This document shows, one piece after another, positions 1 to 9,402 of a DNA stretch of 52,078 nt (its first letter is position 1; the number at the start of each line of letters is the position of its first letter). Below the pieces are notes generated by a model. It made no database searches. It worked only from the letters and a program-made list of their open reading frames with translations, and was not told where the DNA came from. Both the position numbers and the translations under genes were made by a program. Source of the DNA: Chitinibacter tainanensis DSM 15459 (GTDB lineage: Bacteria > Pseudomonadota > Gammaproteobacteria > Burkholderiales > Chitinibacteraceae); contig NZ_KE386951.1 of the NCBI RefSeq assembly GCF_000429785.1, forward strand, positions 1 to 52,078. Direction: 5' to 3'.

Positions 1-50
1 AAAGCATGCCGCCAGCGTTCAATCTGAGCCAGGATCAAACTCTTTCGTTT
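1..50 (-). rRNA. rrs: 16S ribosomal RNA, 5' end only (partial)
   Basis: Read on the minus strand, the first 50 bases give the conserved bacterial 16S start: AGAGTTTGATCCTGGCTCAG (the universal 27F site), then ATTGAACGCTGGCGGCATGC, which is typical of Betaproteobacteria. The gene runs off the left edge of the window. The exact mature 5' end is estimated from the usual few bases before AGAGTTTG. Confidence 0.97.
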
Positions 51-209
51 AATCTCTAAGCTATTTTTACTACTTGGCTTGTACTTCAATACTCAAAGAA
101 AATCACGAGTTAACAGGCAAAGCCTGCTGACTTGTTTTTTTCCTATCATCTGAGTGCAAGCACTTGTTTCGACTTACGAATCAAGCACTCACACTCATCG
201 GCTGTATAT

Positions 210-220
210 TGTTAAAGATC
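210..220 (-). promoter_or_regulatory. rRNA boxA antitermination element
   Basis: The minus strand reads GATCTTTAACA, a close match to the boxA bound by NusB/S10 in rRNA leaders (consensus TGCTCTTTAACA). It lies downstream of the promoter and about 160 bases upstream of the 16S start, as expected for an rrn leader. Confidence 0.75.
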
Positions 221-277
221 GGGCTGGCGACTAGAGAAACTCGTTTTGTTTCGCTGCGTCATCAGCAGAGAGGCCGA

Positions 278-306
278 ACTATACCCACCCATCGAAAACA
301 CGTCAA
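278..306 (-). promoter_or_regulatory. Ribosomal RNA operon promoter (sigma-70 type)
   Basis: On the minus strand, TTGACG (301-306) and TATAGT (278-283) are separated by exactly 17 bases. A GC-rich discriminator (TCGGCC) follows the -10, as in rRNA promoters under stringent control. Transcription would start near 271 and run through boxA into 16S. The next upstream gene on this strand, rep, ends with its own terminator. Confidence 0.75.
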
Positions 307-459
307 CACCTACCGAACGAAAAAGCACCAACAAGTCGATAAGCGTTTGATTTTCAAAGAAGCGAACGCCAAAGAAAATCGCACCCAACCAAGAAGAGCT
401 ATCAAACCCCAGGCCCAGCAACACCGCAACACCAGCGCAACCCTCGCAAAACCCAGCCT

Positions 460-493
460 AAAAACACCACAGCCCGCTGACGCGGGCTGTGGT
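460..493 (-). terminator. Rho-independent terminator of rep
   Basis: The minus strand has an 11-bp perfect stem (CCACAGCCCGC, 482-492 paired with 467-477), a 4-base loop and a following T-rich stretch (TGTTTTTAG). It sits 25 bases past the rep stop codon and separates rep from the rRNA promoter downstream. Confidence 0.85.
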
Positions 494-517
494 TTGGCTA
501 GATTGCCCCTTCTTTAT

Positions 518-2533
518 CTAGTTTTTCGGGGTCATCAGGGCGTTGAGACTGCTCATCAGCTGCGCAGCGCGACTGGCGTGCTCTTTTTTAATGTCGGCGC
601 TGGGCGCGTATTTCTCAGAGAGCCGGCCGCTAAAATGCACATCGGTCATCGATAGCTCATCCAGAAAGCGGCTTGGGCGCGTGATTTGCCATTCGCCGGC
701 ACGCCGGCGCTTGCTGCAATAGGTAATGGTCAAGCTGCGCTGAGCGCGGGTGATGCCCACGTACATCAGCCGCCGCTCTTCCTCAACCATGCCGGTTTCG
801 ATGGAGTTCTGATGCGGCAGGATTTCCTCTTCGCAACCGATTAAGAAGACATGCGGATATTCCAGCCCCTTGCTGGCGTGCAAAGTCGAGAGGCGCACCG
901 CGTCGACTTCTTCTTCATCGCGCCCTTCCAGCATCGTGATAATCGCAATGGTCTGCACGATCTCGATGAGGTTTTTGCCATCTTGCTCGCCCTTGCGGCT
1001 AATCCAGCTGGCCAGCTCCTGCACGCTTTTCCATTTATTTTCGGCGGGCTTGGGCTCTTCGCTATCGTATAACCAAGTTTCGTAATCGATCGCCGCCAGC
1101 AGCTCTTGCAGCAATGGCCCAGCCGGCTCGCGTGGGGCGCGGGTTTGCAGACGATTGATGAAATTGCAGAAGGTCTGCAGCGCTTCGGATTGAGCAGGCT
1201 GGATCTGATGGATAAACCCCTCCTCGTATGCCGCTGCAAACAAGGAAATCTGCCGGCTAGCGGCATATGCCCCCAGCTTTTCTAAGGTCACATTGCCAAT
1301 CCCACGCTTGGGCGTGGTTACCGCGCGGATAAACGCCGGATCATCGTCTTCGTTGGCCACCAAGCGCAGATAGGCCAGTACATCTTTAATCTCGGCGCGA
1401 TCAAAGAAGCTCTCACCCGCCGCCATCACATAGGGGATTTTCTCGGCGCGCAGTTGCGCTTCGATAATGCGCGACTGGAAATTGCCGCGATACAGCACCG
1501 CGTAATCTTTAAAACTGGTGCGATTGAGCAGCATATGTTGGCGCAACCGATCGGCCACGCATTTGGCTTCGTCTTCGTCGCTCTTGGTTTCCACCACTTT
1601 GATCAGATCGCCCTCGCCCAGCTCCGACCAGAGTTTTTTCTCGAATAGCTTGGGGTTGTTGCCGATGACCGCGTTGGCGCAACGCAAAATGCGCGCCACC
1701 GAGCGATAGTTTTGCTCCAGCTTGATCACTTCCAGCTTGGGGAAATCAATCTTCAGTTGCTTGAGGTTTTCCACATTGGCGCCGCGCCAGGCATAAATAC
1801 TCTGATCATCATCGCCTACGGCGGTGAAGTAGCCGGTGATGTCGGTTAAGAGTTTCACCAGCTGGTATTGGGTGGTATTGGTGTCTTGGTATTCGTCGAT
1901 CAATAAATAGCGCAGCTTGTGCCGCCATTTTTTCAGTACTTCATCGTTGTCTTCAAAGAGATCAACCGGCAGGCGAATCAGATCATCAAAATCCACCGCC
2001 TGATAGGCAAACAGCGTGTCTTGGTAGGCGCGATAAATCCGTGCCAGTTGCAGCTCGCCCTCGGAGCTAGCGGTGGCCATGGCCTTGTCAGGCGAGATGC
2101 GGTCATTTTTCAGCATCGAGATCTGCCCCGCCACTTGGCGGATAAGCGCTTTATCGGTGGTGACCAGCTGATCGGCGATGATTTTATTGGCGTCGGCCGA
2201 ATCCAGAATCGAAAACTGGGTTTTATAGCCCAGATGCGGCGCTTCTTCGCGCAGGATTTTCATCCCCAGGCTGTGAAAGGTGGAAACCGTCAGCCCGCGT
2301 AAGCGCTCGGGTGGCAATAAGGTGGCCACCCGCTCCTGCATCTCGCGCGCCGCTTTATTGGTAAAGGTAATCGCAGCGATATTGCGCGCATCCATACCGG
2401 CCGTTTCGATCAGGTAGGCGATTTTTTGCGTGATCACCCGGGTTTTGCCCGAGCCTGCCCCGGCTAGCACCAGGCATGGGCCAGACAGATATTGCACCGC
2501 CGCGCGCTGCGGCGCATTCAGTAAATGCAGCAT
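518..2533 (-). CDS. rep: ATP-dependent DNA helicase Rep
   Basis: A superfamily 1A 3'-5' DNA helicase of 671 residues, almost the same length as E. coli Rep (673). Rep helps forks move past bound proteins and in replication restart. The SF1 motifs are in order: Walker A GAGSGKT (about 25-31), TFTNKAA, Walker B DEYQDTN (about 213), GDDDQSIYAWRG (about 240), LEQNYRS, TLHASKGLEYPHVFL and EEERRLMYVGITRAQ. The double-aspartate GDDDQ and the overall pattern fit Rep better than UvrD or PcrA. It is a single gene with its own terminator, upstream of the rRNA operon. The start is the first ATG of the conserved N-terminus (LNAPQRAAV), with only a weak Shine-Dalgarno. Confidence 0.95.
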   Translation of the reverse strand: MLHLLNAPQRAAVQYLSGPCLVLAGAGSGKTRVITQKIAYLIETAGMDARNIAAITFTNKAAREMQERVATLLPPERLRGLTVSTFHSLGMKILREEAPHLGYKTQFSILDSADANKIIADQLVTTDKALIRQVAGQISMLKNDRISPDKAMATASSEGELQLARIYRAYQDTLFAYQAVDFDDLIRLPVDLFEDNDEVLKKWRHKLRYLLIDEYQDTNTTQYQLVKLLTDITGYFTAVGDDDQSIYAWRGANVENLKQLKIDFPKLEVIKLEQNYRSVARILRCANAVIGNNPKLFEKKLWSELGEGDLIKVVETKSDEDEAKCVADRLRQHMLLNRTSFKDYAVLYRGNFQSRIIEAQLRAEKIPYVMAAGESFFDRAEIKDVLAYLRLVANEDDDPAFIRAVTTPKRGIGNVTLEKLGAYAASRQISLFAAAYEEGFIHQIQPAQSEALQTFCNFINRLQTRAPREPAGPLLQELLAAIDYETWLYDSEEPKPAENKWKSVQELASWISRKGEQDGKNLIEIVQTIAIITMLEGRDEEEVDAVRLSTLHASKGLEYPHVFLIGCEEEILPHQNSIETGMVEEERRLMYVGITRAQRSLTITYCSKRRRAGEWQITRPSRFLDELSMTDVHFSGRLSEKYAPSADIKKEHASRAAQLMSSLNALMTPKN

Positions 2534-2637
2534 GAAGTAGGCCTAGAAATCCTGCCAGAAAGGGCAAAATGGTATCACGTCGATAAACTGCAACGCAGGT
2601 CGGCTGATGCTTGGCCATTTGTAAGAATTAGCGAACA

Positions 2638-3588
2638 ATGGTTTATTCGCTCCGCAGGCCACCCAGAATGAGTAAGCCCGATCTGCAACCCGTCCGCGCC
2701 CAAGATCTGCATGTGGGCCAGCCCTTGGCGTACACCATTTATGATGCGCAGGGGCAACTGCTACTGCGCGAGGGGCAGATTATCCGTAATGCGGCGCAGC
2801 TAGACGCCTTACGCACACAGGGGCTGTTTCGGAATCCGCTGTGGCAGGGCACGGCGCAAGCCAGCATCAAGCGCAGCAGTATAGCCCCCAGCGCCAATCA
2901 GGATGAGCCAGCCAGCCCAATACCCCCTACCCCCAAAAAAGCCACCAAAGCGCGCCATCTGCCACAACTCAAAATCACCCCTGGTAGCACTTTGCATGTG
3001 CAATCGCTGGGCGATCCCCTCAAACCCAAAGCCGCGGTAAAACTGATCGGCTGGCAGGATAAAGCCGGCGTGCTGATTAGCACACTGAGCAACGATGGGG
3101 CGATTTTGCCGTTTCGCGAAGGGGAAACGCTGCAGCTCAAAACCATCGCCGGCAAAGACGTGGTGAGCTTTAAGGGCACGGTCGAGAAAGTCTGCTTCAG
3201 CCCCTTCCCCTACCTGCATCTAAGCTGGCCGGATAAGCTGGATATCCACCAACTGCGCAATAGCCTGCGAGTGAATAGCAATCTAATCGTGAGCGTAAAC
3301 CGCACGCAGCAGGCGGGCGTTGCCGCGCGGGTGATTAATCTATCCGCCACCGGCGCCATGCTCGAAGGCGCGCAATTACAGCTCGAAGCGGGCGAAGCCA
3401 TCCAGATCGGCCTGCGCCTGCACGCCGCTGGCGAAGACCACACACTGAGCATCAGTGCCACCGTCCGCAACTGCCACATCGACCCACCCGCAGTTACCAT
3501 GCAATACGGGGTGGAGTTTGCGCCGCTGGGCGTGGCCGAGCGGCTGGTGGTAGAGCATTTTATTTTTCACGCACTGCTAGAGCAATAA
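2638..3588 (+). CDS. PilZ-domain protein, flagellar-brake (YcgR-like)
   Basis: A predicted cyclic-di-GMP effector of 316 residues. The C-terminal third is a PilZ domain with both nucleotide-binding signatures: RxxxR (RNSLR, about 207-211) and NxSxxG (NLSATG, about 234-239). Residues about 115-205 look like a YcgR N-terminal-type beta domain. Residues about 20-66 resemble the short module found at the front of some c-di-GMP signalling proteins (VGQPLAYTIYDAQGQLLLREG). A proline-rich linker (about 88-100) separates the parts. There is no signal peptide, so it is cytoplasmic. YcgR-type proteins slow the flagellar motor when c-di-GMP rises; that role here is inferred. The ATG at 2668 (MSKPDLQ) is an equally plausible start, as neither has a clear ribosome-binding site. 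It is divergent from rep. Confidence 0.8.
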   Translation: MVYSLRRPPRMSKPDLQPVRAQDLHVGQPLAYTIYDAQGQLLLREGQIIRNAAQLDALRTQGLFRNPLWQGTAQASIKRSSIAPSANQDEPASPIPPTPKKATKARHLPQLKITPGSTLHVQSLGDPLKPKAAVKLIGWQDKAGVLISTLSNDGAILPFREGETLQLKTIAGKDVVSFKGTVEKVCFSPFPYLHLSWPDKLDIHQLRNSLRVNSNLIVSVNRTQQAGVAARVINLSATGAMLEGAQLQLEAGEAIQIGLRLHAAGEDHTLSISATVRNCHIDPPAVTMQYGVEFAPLGVAERLVVEHFIFHALLEQ

Positions 3589-3667
3589 AGCGGCTGGTAT
3601 TGCCACGCAGTTGGCTAAGCCACACCCGCCGAGGCCATGCGCGTTCGGTACGTCCCCATACCCGCCA

Positions 3668-3716
3668 ATGTATCGCTCGCTAGCCATTATTTAACATAGC
3701 GCAGCGAGCAATACCC
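3668..3716 (+). repeat. 49-bp palindromic intergenic repeat, copy A
   Basis: This begins ATGTATCGCT, has an AT-rich centre (TATTTAACAT) and ends GCAATACCC. It aligns without gaps to the copies at 10742, 33464, 41773 and 50750. It lies between the convergent PilZ gene and nth, and its right end directly abuts the nth stop codon (TAG on the minus strand, 3717-3719). A further right-end-like CATACCC ends 4 bases upstream (3657-3663), and a left-end-like GGTATTGCC lies at 3596-3604. An older, longer copy may therefore precede it. Confidence 0.7.
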
Positions 3717-4367
3717 CTAGCGCCCCGGCGGGGGCGTAAGCTGCTTGCTGCGATAGTCGCAAACATCATTCACCACGCAGCGCCAGCATTCGGGTTTGCG
3801 CGCCTTACACACATAACGGCCATGCAAGATCAGCCAGTGATGGGCGTTGAGCATGAATTCAGCCGGGGTGACCTTCAGTAATTTATCTTCCACCGCCCGC
3901 ACATCCTTACCTGGCGCTAGGCCCGTGCGATTGCCGAGGCGGAAAATATGCGTATCCACCGCAATCGTGGGCACGCCAAATGCGGTATTGAGCACCACAT
4001 TGGCCGTCTTGCGCCCCACGCCGGGCAGCGCCTCTAGGCTTTCGCGATCGCGCGGCACTTCCCCGCCGTGCTGCTCAATCAAGATGCGACAGGTTTCCAG
4101 TAGATGCTTGGCCTTGCTGCGATACAGGCCAATGGTGGCGATATAGGACTCTAGCCCGTCTTGGCCCAGCGCCAAAATCGCCGCCGGCGTGTTGGCCACC
4201 GGAAACAAGCGTGCGGTGGCTTTATTCACGCCGACATCGGTGGCCTGCGCCGACAGCAGCACCGCGGTCAATAGTTCAAATGGCGTGCTGTAATTCAGCT
4301 CGGTGGTGGGGTTGGGGTCTAGCTCGGCCAGCCGGGCATAAAAGGTATAGCGAGTCTGCTTATTCAT
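3717..4367 (-). CDS. nth: Endonuclease III (Nth), DNA base-excision glycosylase/AP lyase
   Basis: It removes oxidised pyrimidines from DNA and cuts at abasic sites. With the start at MNKQTRYTF the protein is 216 residues and numbers exactly like E. coli Nth (211). The helix-hairpin-helix is LPGVGRKTANV with catalytic Lys120, the catalytic aspartate is Asp138 (AVDTH), and the 4Fe-4S cluster cysteines are C187, C194, C197 and C203 in the family spacing C-x6-C-x2-C-x5-C. The frame stays open for 24 codons further upstream, but those residues do not look like the family. The gene follows the DUF2805-type gene on the same strand. Its stop codon touches repeat copy A. Confidence 0.95.
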   Translation of the reverse strand: MNKQTRYTFYARLAELDPNPTTELNYSTPFELLTAVLLSAQATDVGVNKATARLFPVANTPAAILALGQDGLESYIATIGLYRSKAKHLLETCRILIEQHGGEVPRDRESLEALPGVGRKTANVVLNTAFGVPTIAVDTHIFRLGNRTGLAPGKDVRAVEDKLLKVTPAEFMLNAHHWLILHGRYVCKARKPECWRCVVNDVCDYRSKQLTPPPGR

Positions 4368-4445
4368 AGTGGGCAGCCAGATTATCTGCGCCGCGCGGGC
4401 GAAAGCGGCCAATATCGCATCAAGCCCGCCGGCAGGCAACCACGC

Positions 4446-4697
4446 TCAGCGCGGTTTGTATTGGCCCGGCGCGTAGGCGCGCGTGATGTCGGGGTGGCGC
4501 AAGGCGGCGTGTTTGGTCACGCGGCCCGCGGTGCGCGCACGCCACAGGCGAAAACTGCTGGCGTGCAATTCACGCCGCATCAGCCGCACCAGCTGGGTTT
4601 GATTGAGCCCAAATTGCTGCTCAATCGCTTCAAACGGGGTGCGATCTTCCCATGCCATTTCGATAATGCGCGATAAATCTTCTGCATTCCAAGCCAT
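4446..4697 (-). CDS. DUF2805 / TIGR03643-family small protein
   Basis: An 83-residue basic protein of unknown function (MAWNAEDLSRIIEMAWEDR...). It matches my memory of the TIGR03643/DUF2805 family: the N-terminal half looks like a helix-turn-helix (DLSRIIEMAWEDRTPFEAIEQQFG, then a second helix LNQTQLVRLMRRELHASSFRLWR). The frame is open much further upstream, but the ATG at 4697 has a good Shine-Dalgarno (GGAG, 7 bases before) and begins at the conserved region; the alternative ATG at 4721 has none. It sits between the DUF815 ATPase and nth on the same strand, so the three may share a transcript. Confidence 0.75.
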   Translation of the reverse strand: MAWNAEDLSRIIEMAWEDRTPFEAIEQQFGLNQTQLVRLMRRELHASSFRLWRARTAGRVTKHAALRHPDITRAYAPGQYKPR

Positions 4698-4813
4698 GCG
4701 GTGGCTCCAGCGGTTATCCATGCACGGCAGATGTGGCCAAACGGGCAAGAAACAAGCCCGCCCGGCCAGAGTTGCGCCCGCCAAACCATACCGCGACTTC
4801 CGCAGCCACCCGC

Positions 4814-5701
4814 TTAGCCCGCCGCCTGCTGCGCCAGCCCGCGTCGCCCCAAGTAATCGCGCACAAACTGCCAGGCAATCCGCCCACTGCGGGCGCCGCG
4901 CGTGTGCGCCCACAGCAAAGCTTCGCGCTGCACCTCGGCATCCCACGGCGCGGGGCCCAGCACCGACAGCCAATGCGCCACCGCGCGCAAATATTCATCC
5001 TGACTAAAACTACTGAACGACAGCCAGATGCCAAAGCGCTCGGACAAGGCAATTTTTTCTTCCACCGCCTCGGCAAAATGAATCTCGCCGCCTTCATAGC
5101 GGGTGGCGGCGTTTTCGCTGAAATACTCAGGCACCAGATGCCGGCGGTTGGACGTGGCGTAAATCAGCACATTGGCCGACGGGCCGGCAATCGAGCCATC
5201 CAGCACCGTTTTCAGCCCCTGATAGCCGTGATCGCCCTCTTCAAACGACAAATCATCGCAAAAAATCAGAAAGCGCTCGGGCCGCGTGGCCACCAGCTCC
5301 ACAATTTCGGGCAGATCATATAAATGGGTTTTCTCCACCTCGATCAGTTTCAGCCCATCGGCGCGGCAGGCCTGCCACACGGCCTTCACCAAAGATGATT
5401 TTCCGGTACCACGCGCGCCGGTGAGCAGCACATTATTGGCCGGCAAGCCGGCCACAAACTGGCGGGTATTGGTCAGCAGGCGCTGCTTTTGCGCCTCGAC
5501 ATTCTGTAAATCGGCCAGCGCCACCTCATGCGGCTGGCGCACTGGCTGCAAAAATCCACCCGCGGCCGTCGCCCGCCAGCGCCACGCGGCCGCCAGCCAA
5601 TCCGGTGCTGCGCGGCTAGCTTGGCCTTGCTGCCATTGCTGCAGCGCCGCCTCGCCCAAACTTAATAGCCGCGCCAGTTGTGCGCTGAAATCCTGATCCA
5701 T
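4814..5701 (-). CDS. AAA+ family ATP-binding protein (DUF815)
   Basis: A 295-residue ATPase of the DUF815/COG2607 family, which is conserved but has no established role. Walker A is GARGTGKS (about 95-102). Walker B lies in the FLIFCDDLSFE stretch (about 145-153). A sensor-1-like asparagine follows in LIYATSNRRHLVPE. The C-terminal part is an AAA+ lid-like helical region. No membrane segment or signal is present. The first ATG was used (MDQDFSAQLARLL), since family members begin near here. It heads the run towards the DUF2805-type gene and nth. Confidence 0.85.
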   Translation of the reverse strand: MDQDFSAQLARLLSLGEAALQQWQQGQASRAAPDWLAAAWRWRATAAGGFLQPVRQPHEVALADLQNVEAQKQRLLTNTRQFVAGLPANNVLLTGARGTGKSSLVKAVWQACRADGLKLIEVEKTHLYDLPEIVELVATRPERFLIFCDDLSFEEGDHGYQGLKTVLDGSIAGPSANVLIYATSNRRHLVPEYFSENAATRYEGGEIHFAEAVEEKIALSERFGIWLSFSSFSQDEYLRAVAHWLSVLGPAPWDAEVQREALLWAHTRGARSGRIAWQFVRDYLGRRGLAQQAAG

Positions 5702-5878
5702 GCATGCCCCCTGCGCGCTTTGCCCTAGCGTTTTACCATCAGCGCATCTTCGCGCGCAGCCCGGCTGGGGTCAATGCTGGGCGCAACATCGCCACCACGG
5801 CCAGCGGCTAGCACTAGGCAAAAACCGCATCAGGTTTTACCCTTAATGGTATCAAGCAACGAGAACGGAAAGACCACC

Positions 5879-6325
5879 ATGCCACGTCGCGCGAACCCTC
5901 GGATTTTAGCCCTGGATGCCACGTTTACCGTACTGAGCCTCGGGGCACTGAGCTATTACGGCTGGCTGGGCGAGTTTTATCCGGCTTGCCTGAGCCTGAT
6001 CTTGCTCACCATCGCCGCCCGCCATTTGCTGAATGACTGGCAATCGCTACAAATCACGCCCATCCAGCTGAGCCTGCGCACCACGCGTCGCAGCTGGCAG
6101 ATCGATACCATGATCTTGTGCCTGCTGATCACCGCGGCCATCAGCAGCTGGCTGCGCGGCGATTCACCGATGCTGACCCTACTCACCCTCGCCGGCGCCG
6201 TCCTCACCGCCCGGCATTGGCTCAATGGCTACCATTCCCTCCACAAAGCCCGCCCAATCCTCGCCGACACGCCATCGCGCTTTGGCGAGCTGGCAGCAGA
6301 GACGATTAGCGGCCAGTCGCGTTAA
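5879..6325 (+). CDS. Small integral membrane protein, unknown function
   Basis: A 148-residue hypothetical protein that I do not recognise. Hydrophobic stretches near residues 10-30, 34-48, 77-93 and 97-112 suggest three or four membrane helices, with a basic N-terminus (MPRRANPR) and a polar tail. The frame extends upstream to 5774, but the ATG at 5879 has a purine-rich site (GGAAAG, 7 bases before) and leads directly into the first membrane helix. It stands alone, divergent from the DUF815 gene and followed by the hairpin-rich island. Confidence 0.6.
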   Translation: MPRRANPRILALDATFTVLSLGALSYYGWLGEFYPACLSLILLTIAARHLLNDWQSLQITPIQLSLRTTRRSWQIDTMILCLLITAAISSWLRGDSPMLTLLTLAGAVLTARHWLNGYHSLHKARPILADTPSRFGELAAETISGQSR

Positions 6326-6959
6326 TCACTGCCAGAGCTTTTTCCTTGAAGCTTAGCCTGCTGCGCTGGCGGTAAACCGGAGGTTTCGCCCGCCGGACGA
6401 GCAAGGGGCAGTCTTGCCTTGCCCCTTGCAACCCTAACGCGCCCGATCGCCGCGAAACCCCGTCCGTCCAGCGCTTGGCAAGGCGATGCGGAAACTCGCG
6501 TTGCGCTAGCGTCGCAACGCTCAAACAGCCGCATCTTAAAACCTTGCCAAGTGCCTCCCGAACGGCGCGGCTCCACGGGCGACTCGTACTAACCACGGCA
6601 GGGGTATGTTCACCAAAACAAATACCGGCAATGCCTTCAGCACAATACTGCCGCCAGTATTTACCGCGCTCGTGAAGTTGGGGCTTGGTTTCCCGTGTAG
6701 CGAAAACCGCAGCAAGGAGGGAGACGAACGGCTTTATCGTTTGGCTCACGACGCAGCAAGGGCAGCGCGGAGCGCTTTTCGCCCGGGTCGCCTTTGGGGT
6801 GAAGGGGTATTTGGCGAAGCAAATACCCTTCCCGTTAGCGCGGCGGAACGCGCATTGAAAACATCGCGCCAACGGCGCATAAAACAAAACCGCCATAATA
6901 AGCTCAGCGGTTCATTTATGTTGGGCTGTGCAAGCTTAGCCCAACCTACAGCACTGCAG
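6326..6959. repeat. Hairpin-rich non-coding island
   Basis: There are 634 bases with no gene I can support and many short perfect inverted repeats. These are GCAAGGGGCA (6401-6410 with 6420-6429); a nested long stem CTTGGCAAGG (6474-6483) with CCTTGCCAAG (6542-6551), enclosing GATGCGG/CCGCATC (6485-6491, 6530-6536) and GCGTTGCG/CGCAACGC (6498-6505, 6513-6520); AATACTG/CAGTATT (6644-6650, 6655-6661); GGGTATTTG/CAAATACCC (6805-6813, 6820-6828); and GTTGGGCT/AGCCCAAC (6920-6927, 6938-6945). A 196-codon open frame on the minus strand (6306-6896) is Cys/Arg-rich, has no domain and follows the hairpins, so it is probably not a gene. The last palindrome resembles a motif that recurs between genes in many proteobacterial genomes. 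Confidence 0.6.
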
Positions 6960-7340
6960 CTATTGCGACCTATATAGCGAGACACCTAAATTCCACTTTT
7001 TTCTTAGCTGGAATGCATTTTCTCTGCCTTTAGGGATTTTGCTAGATTCTAGCGTTTCAACGAGAAACAAGCGCATTTCAACATCCCCTGCCTCTGCAAC
7101 CCGAAATTGCCAATAACGCTCCAAAACATAATTCTCGTCATACATACCATAATGGAGCGCGAGTTTTTTCATTGCGTCTAGCCGCCCCAAATTGGCCTGC
7201 TTAATCACCATTGGCATATCCCGCTCGGCAATTTTAAACCCACTATTCATTGAAACTAGCCCATCACGCCTAGTATCTAACCCGACAAAAATGGCAAAAC
7301 ATGCTATTAACCCAACAAAAGGTACGATAAGTTTTTTCAT
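6960..7340 (-). CDS. Hypothetical membrane-anchored protein with Sel1-like helices
   Basis: A 126-residue protein that I do not recognise by name. The N-terminus is a signal or anchor (MKKLIVPFVGLIACFAIFVGL); LIAC resembles a lipobox, but the hydrophobic run continues past it, so an uncleaved anchor is as likely. The rest (KQANLGRLDAMKKLALHYG, then QFRVAEAGDVEMRLFLVETL) has the Ala/Gly/Leu spacing of Sel1-type TPR repeats. The start at 7340 has GGAG four bases before it; the longer frame from 7376 lacks one. The DNA is clearly more AT-rich than its neighbours, and the gene sits alone between the hairpin island and the argS terminator, which suggests recent acquisition. Confidence 0.6.
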   Translation of the reverse strand: MKKLIVPFVGLIACFAIFVGLDTRRDGLVSMNSGFKIAERDMPMVIKQANLGRLDAMKKLALHYGMYDENYVLERYWQFRVAEAGDVEMRLFLVETLESSKIPKGRENAFQLRKKWNLGVSLYRSQ

Positions 7341-7419
7341 AACACTCCATTTCTTTGTCGAAAATTTAAATTTCAAACATTAAATGTTGTATTAAATTCA
7401 AGGCAGTTTTTCATGAGCT

Positions 7420-7461
7420 GACCAATAAAAAAGCGACCTTCCGGTCGCTTTTTTATTGGTC
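7420..7461 (-). terminator. Terminator after argS
   Basis: A perfect 19-bp stem with a 4-base loop (GACCAATAAAAAAGCGACC, ttcc, then its complement). It sits just past the argS stop codon and has A/T tracts on both sides of the core, so it could work in either direction. Confidence 0.85.
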
Positions 7462-7468
7462 AATCCAA

Positions 7469-9292
<1,824 letters not shown>

Positions 9293-9402
9293 TCAAAAAC
9301 CGCAGGGGAAAATTACAATTTCAACCATGGATGTGAATTTGCCGTTCAGCTTCAAGCTGTGCGTCTGTCATAATCGAGCAGAATCAAAGCGATGGAGATG
9401 CG

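Larger units (their letters stand above)
51..517 (-). other. rRNA operon leader and promoter region (no protein gene)
   Basis: This 467-base stretch lies between the 16S start and the end of rep. It holds the 16S leader, a boxA antitermination site (210-220), an rRNA-type promoter (278-306) and the rep terminator (460-493). Open frames of 70 to 163 codons exist on both strands, but they have no ribosome-binding site, no recognisable domain and run across these RNA signals, so I do not call them genes. Confidence 0.8.

Noticed and set aside
164-655. A 163-codon frame on the plus strand at the left edge
   Set aside because: It runs across the rRNA promoter, boxA and the rep terminator and into rep antisense, and has no domain.
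6601-6828. GGGTAT...ATACC pairs inside the hairpin island as further copies of the 49-bp repeat
   Set aside because: The enclosed lengths are about 24 bases, not 49, and the centres do not match; they share only the short outer motif.
6306-6896. A 196-codon open frame on the minus strand in the hairpin island
   Set aside because: It has no recognisable domain, is rich in Cys and Arg, has no clear ribosome-binding site, overlaps the end of the plus-strand membrane-protein gene, and its sequence is dictated by palindromes.
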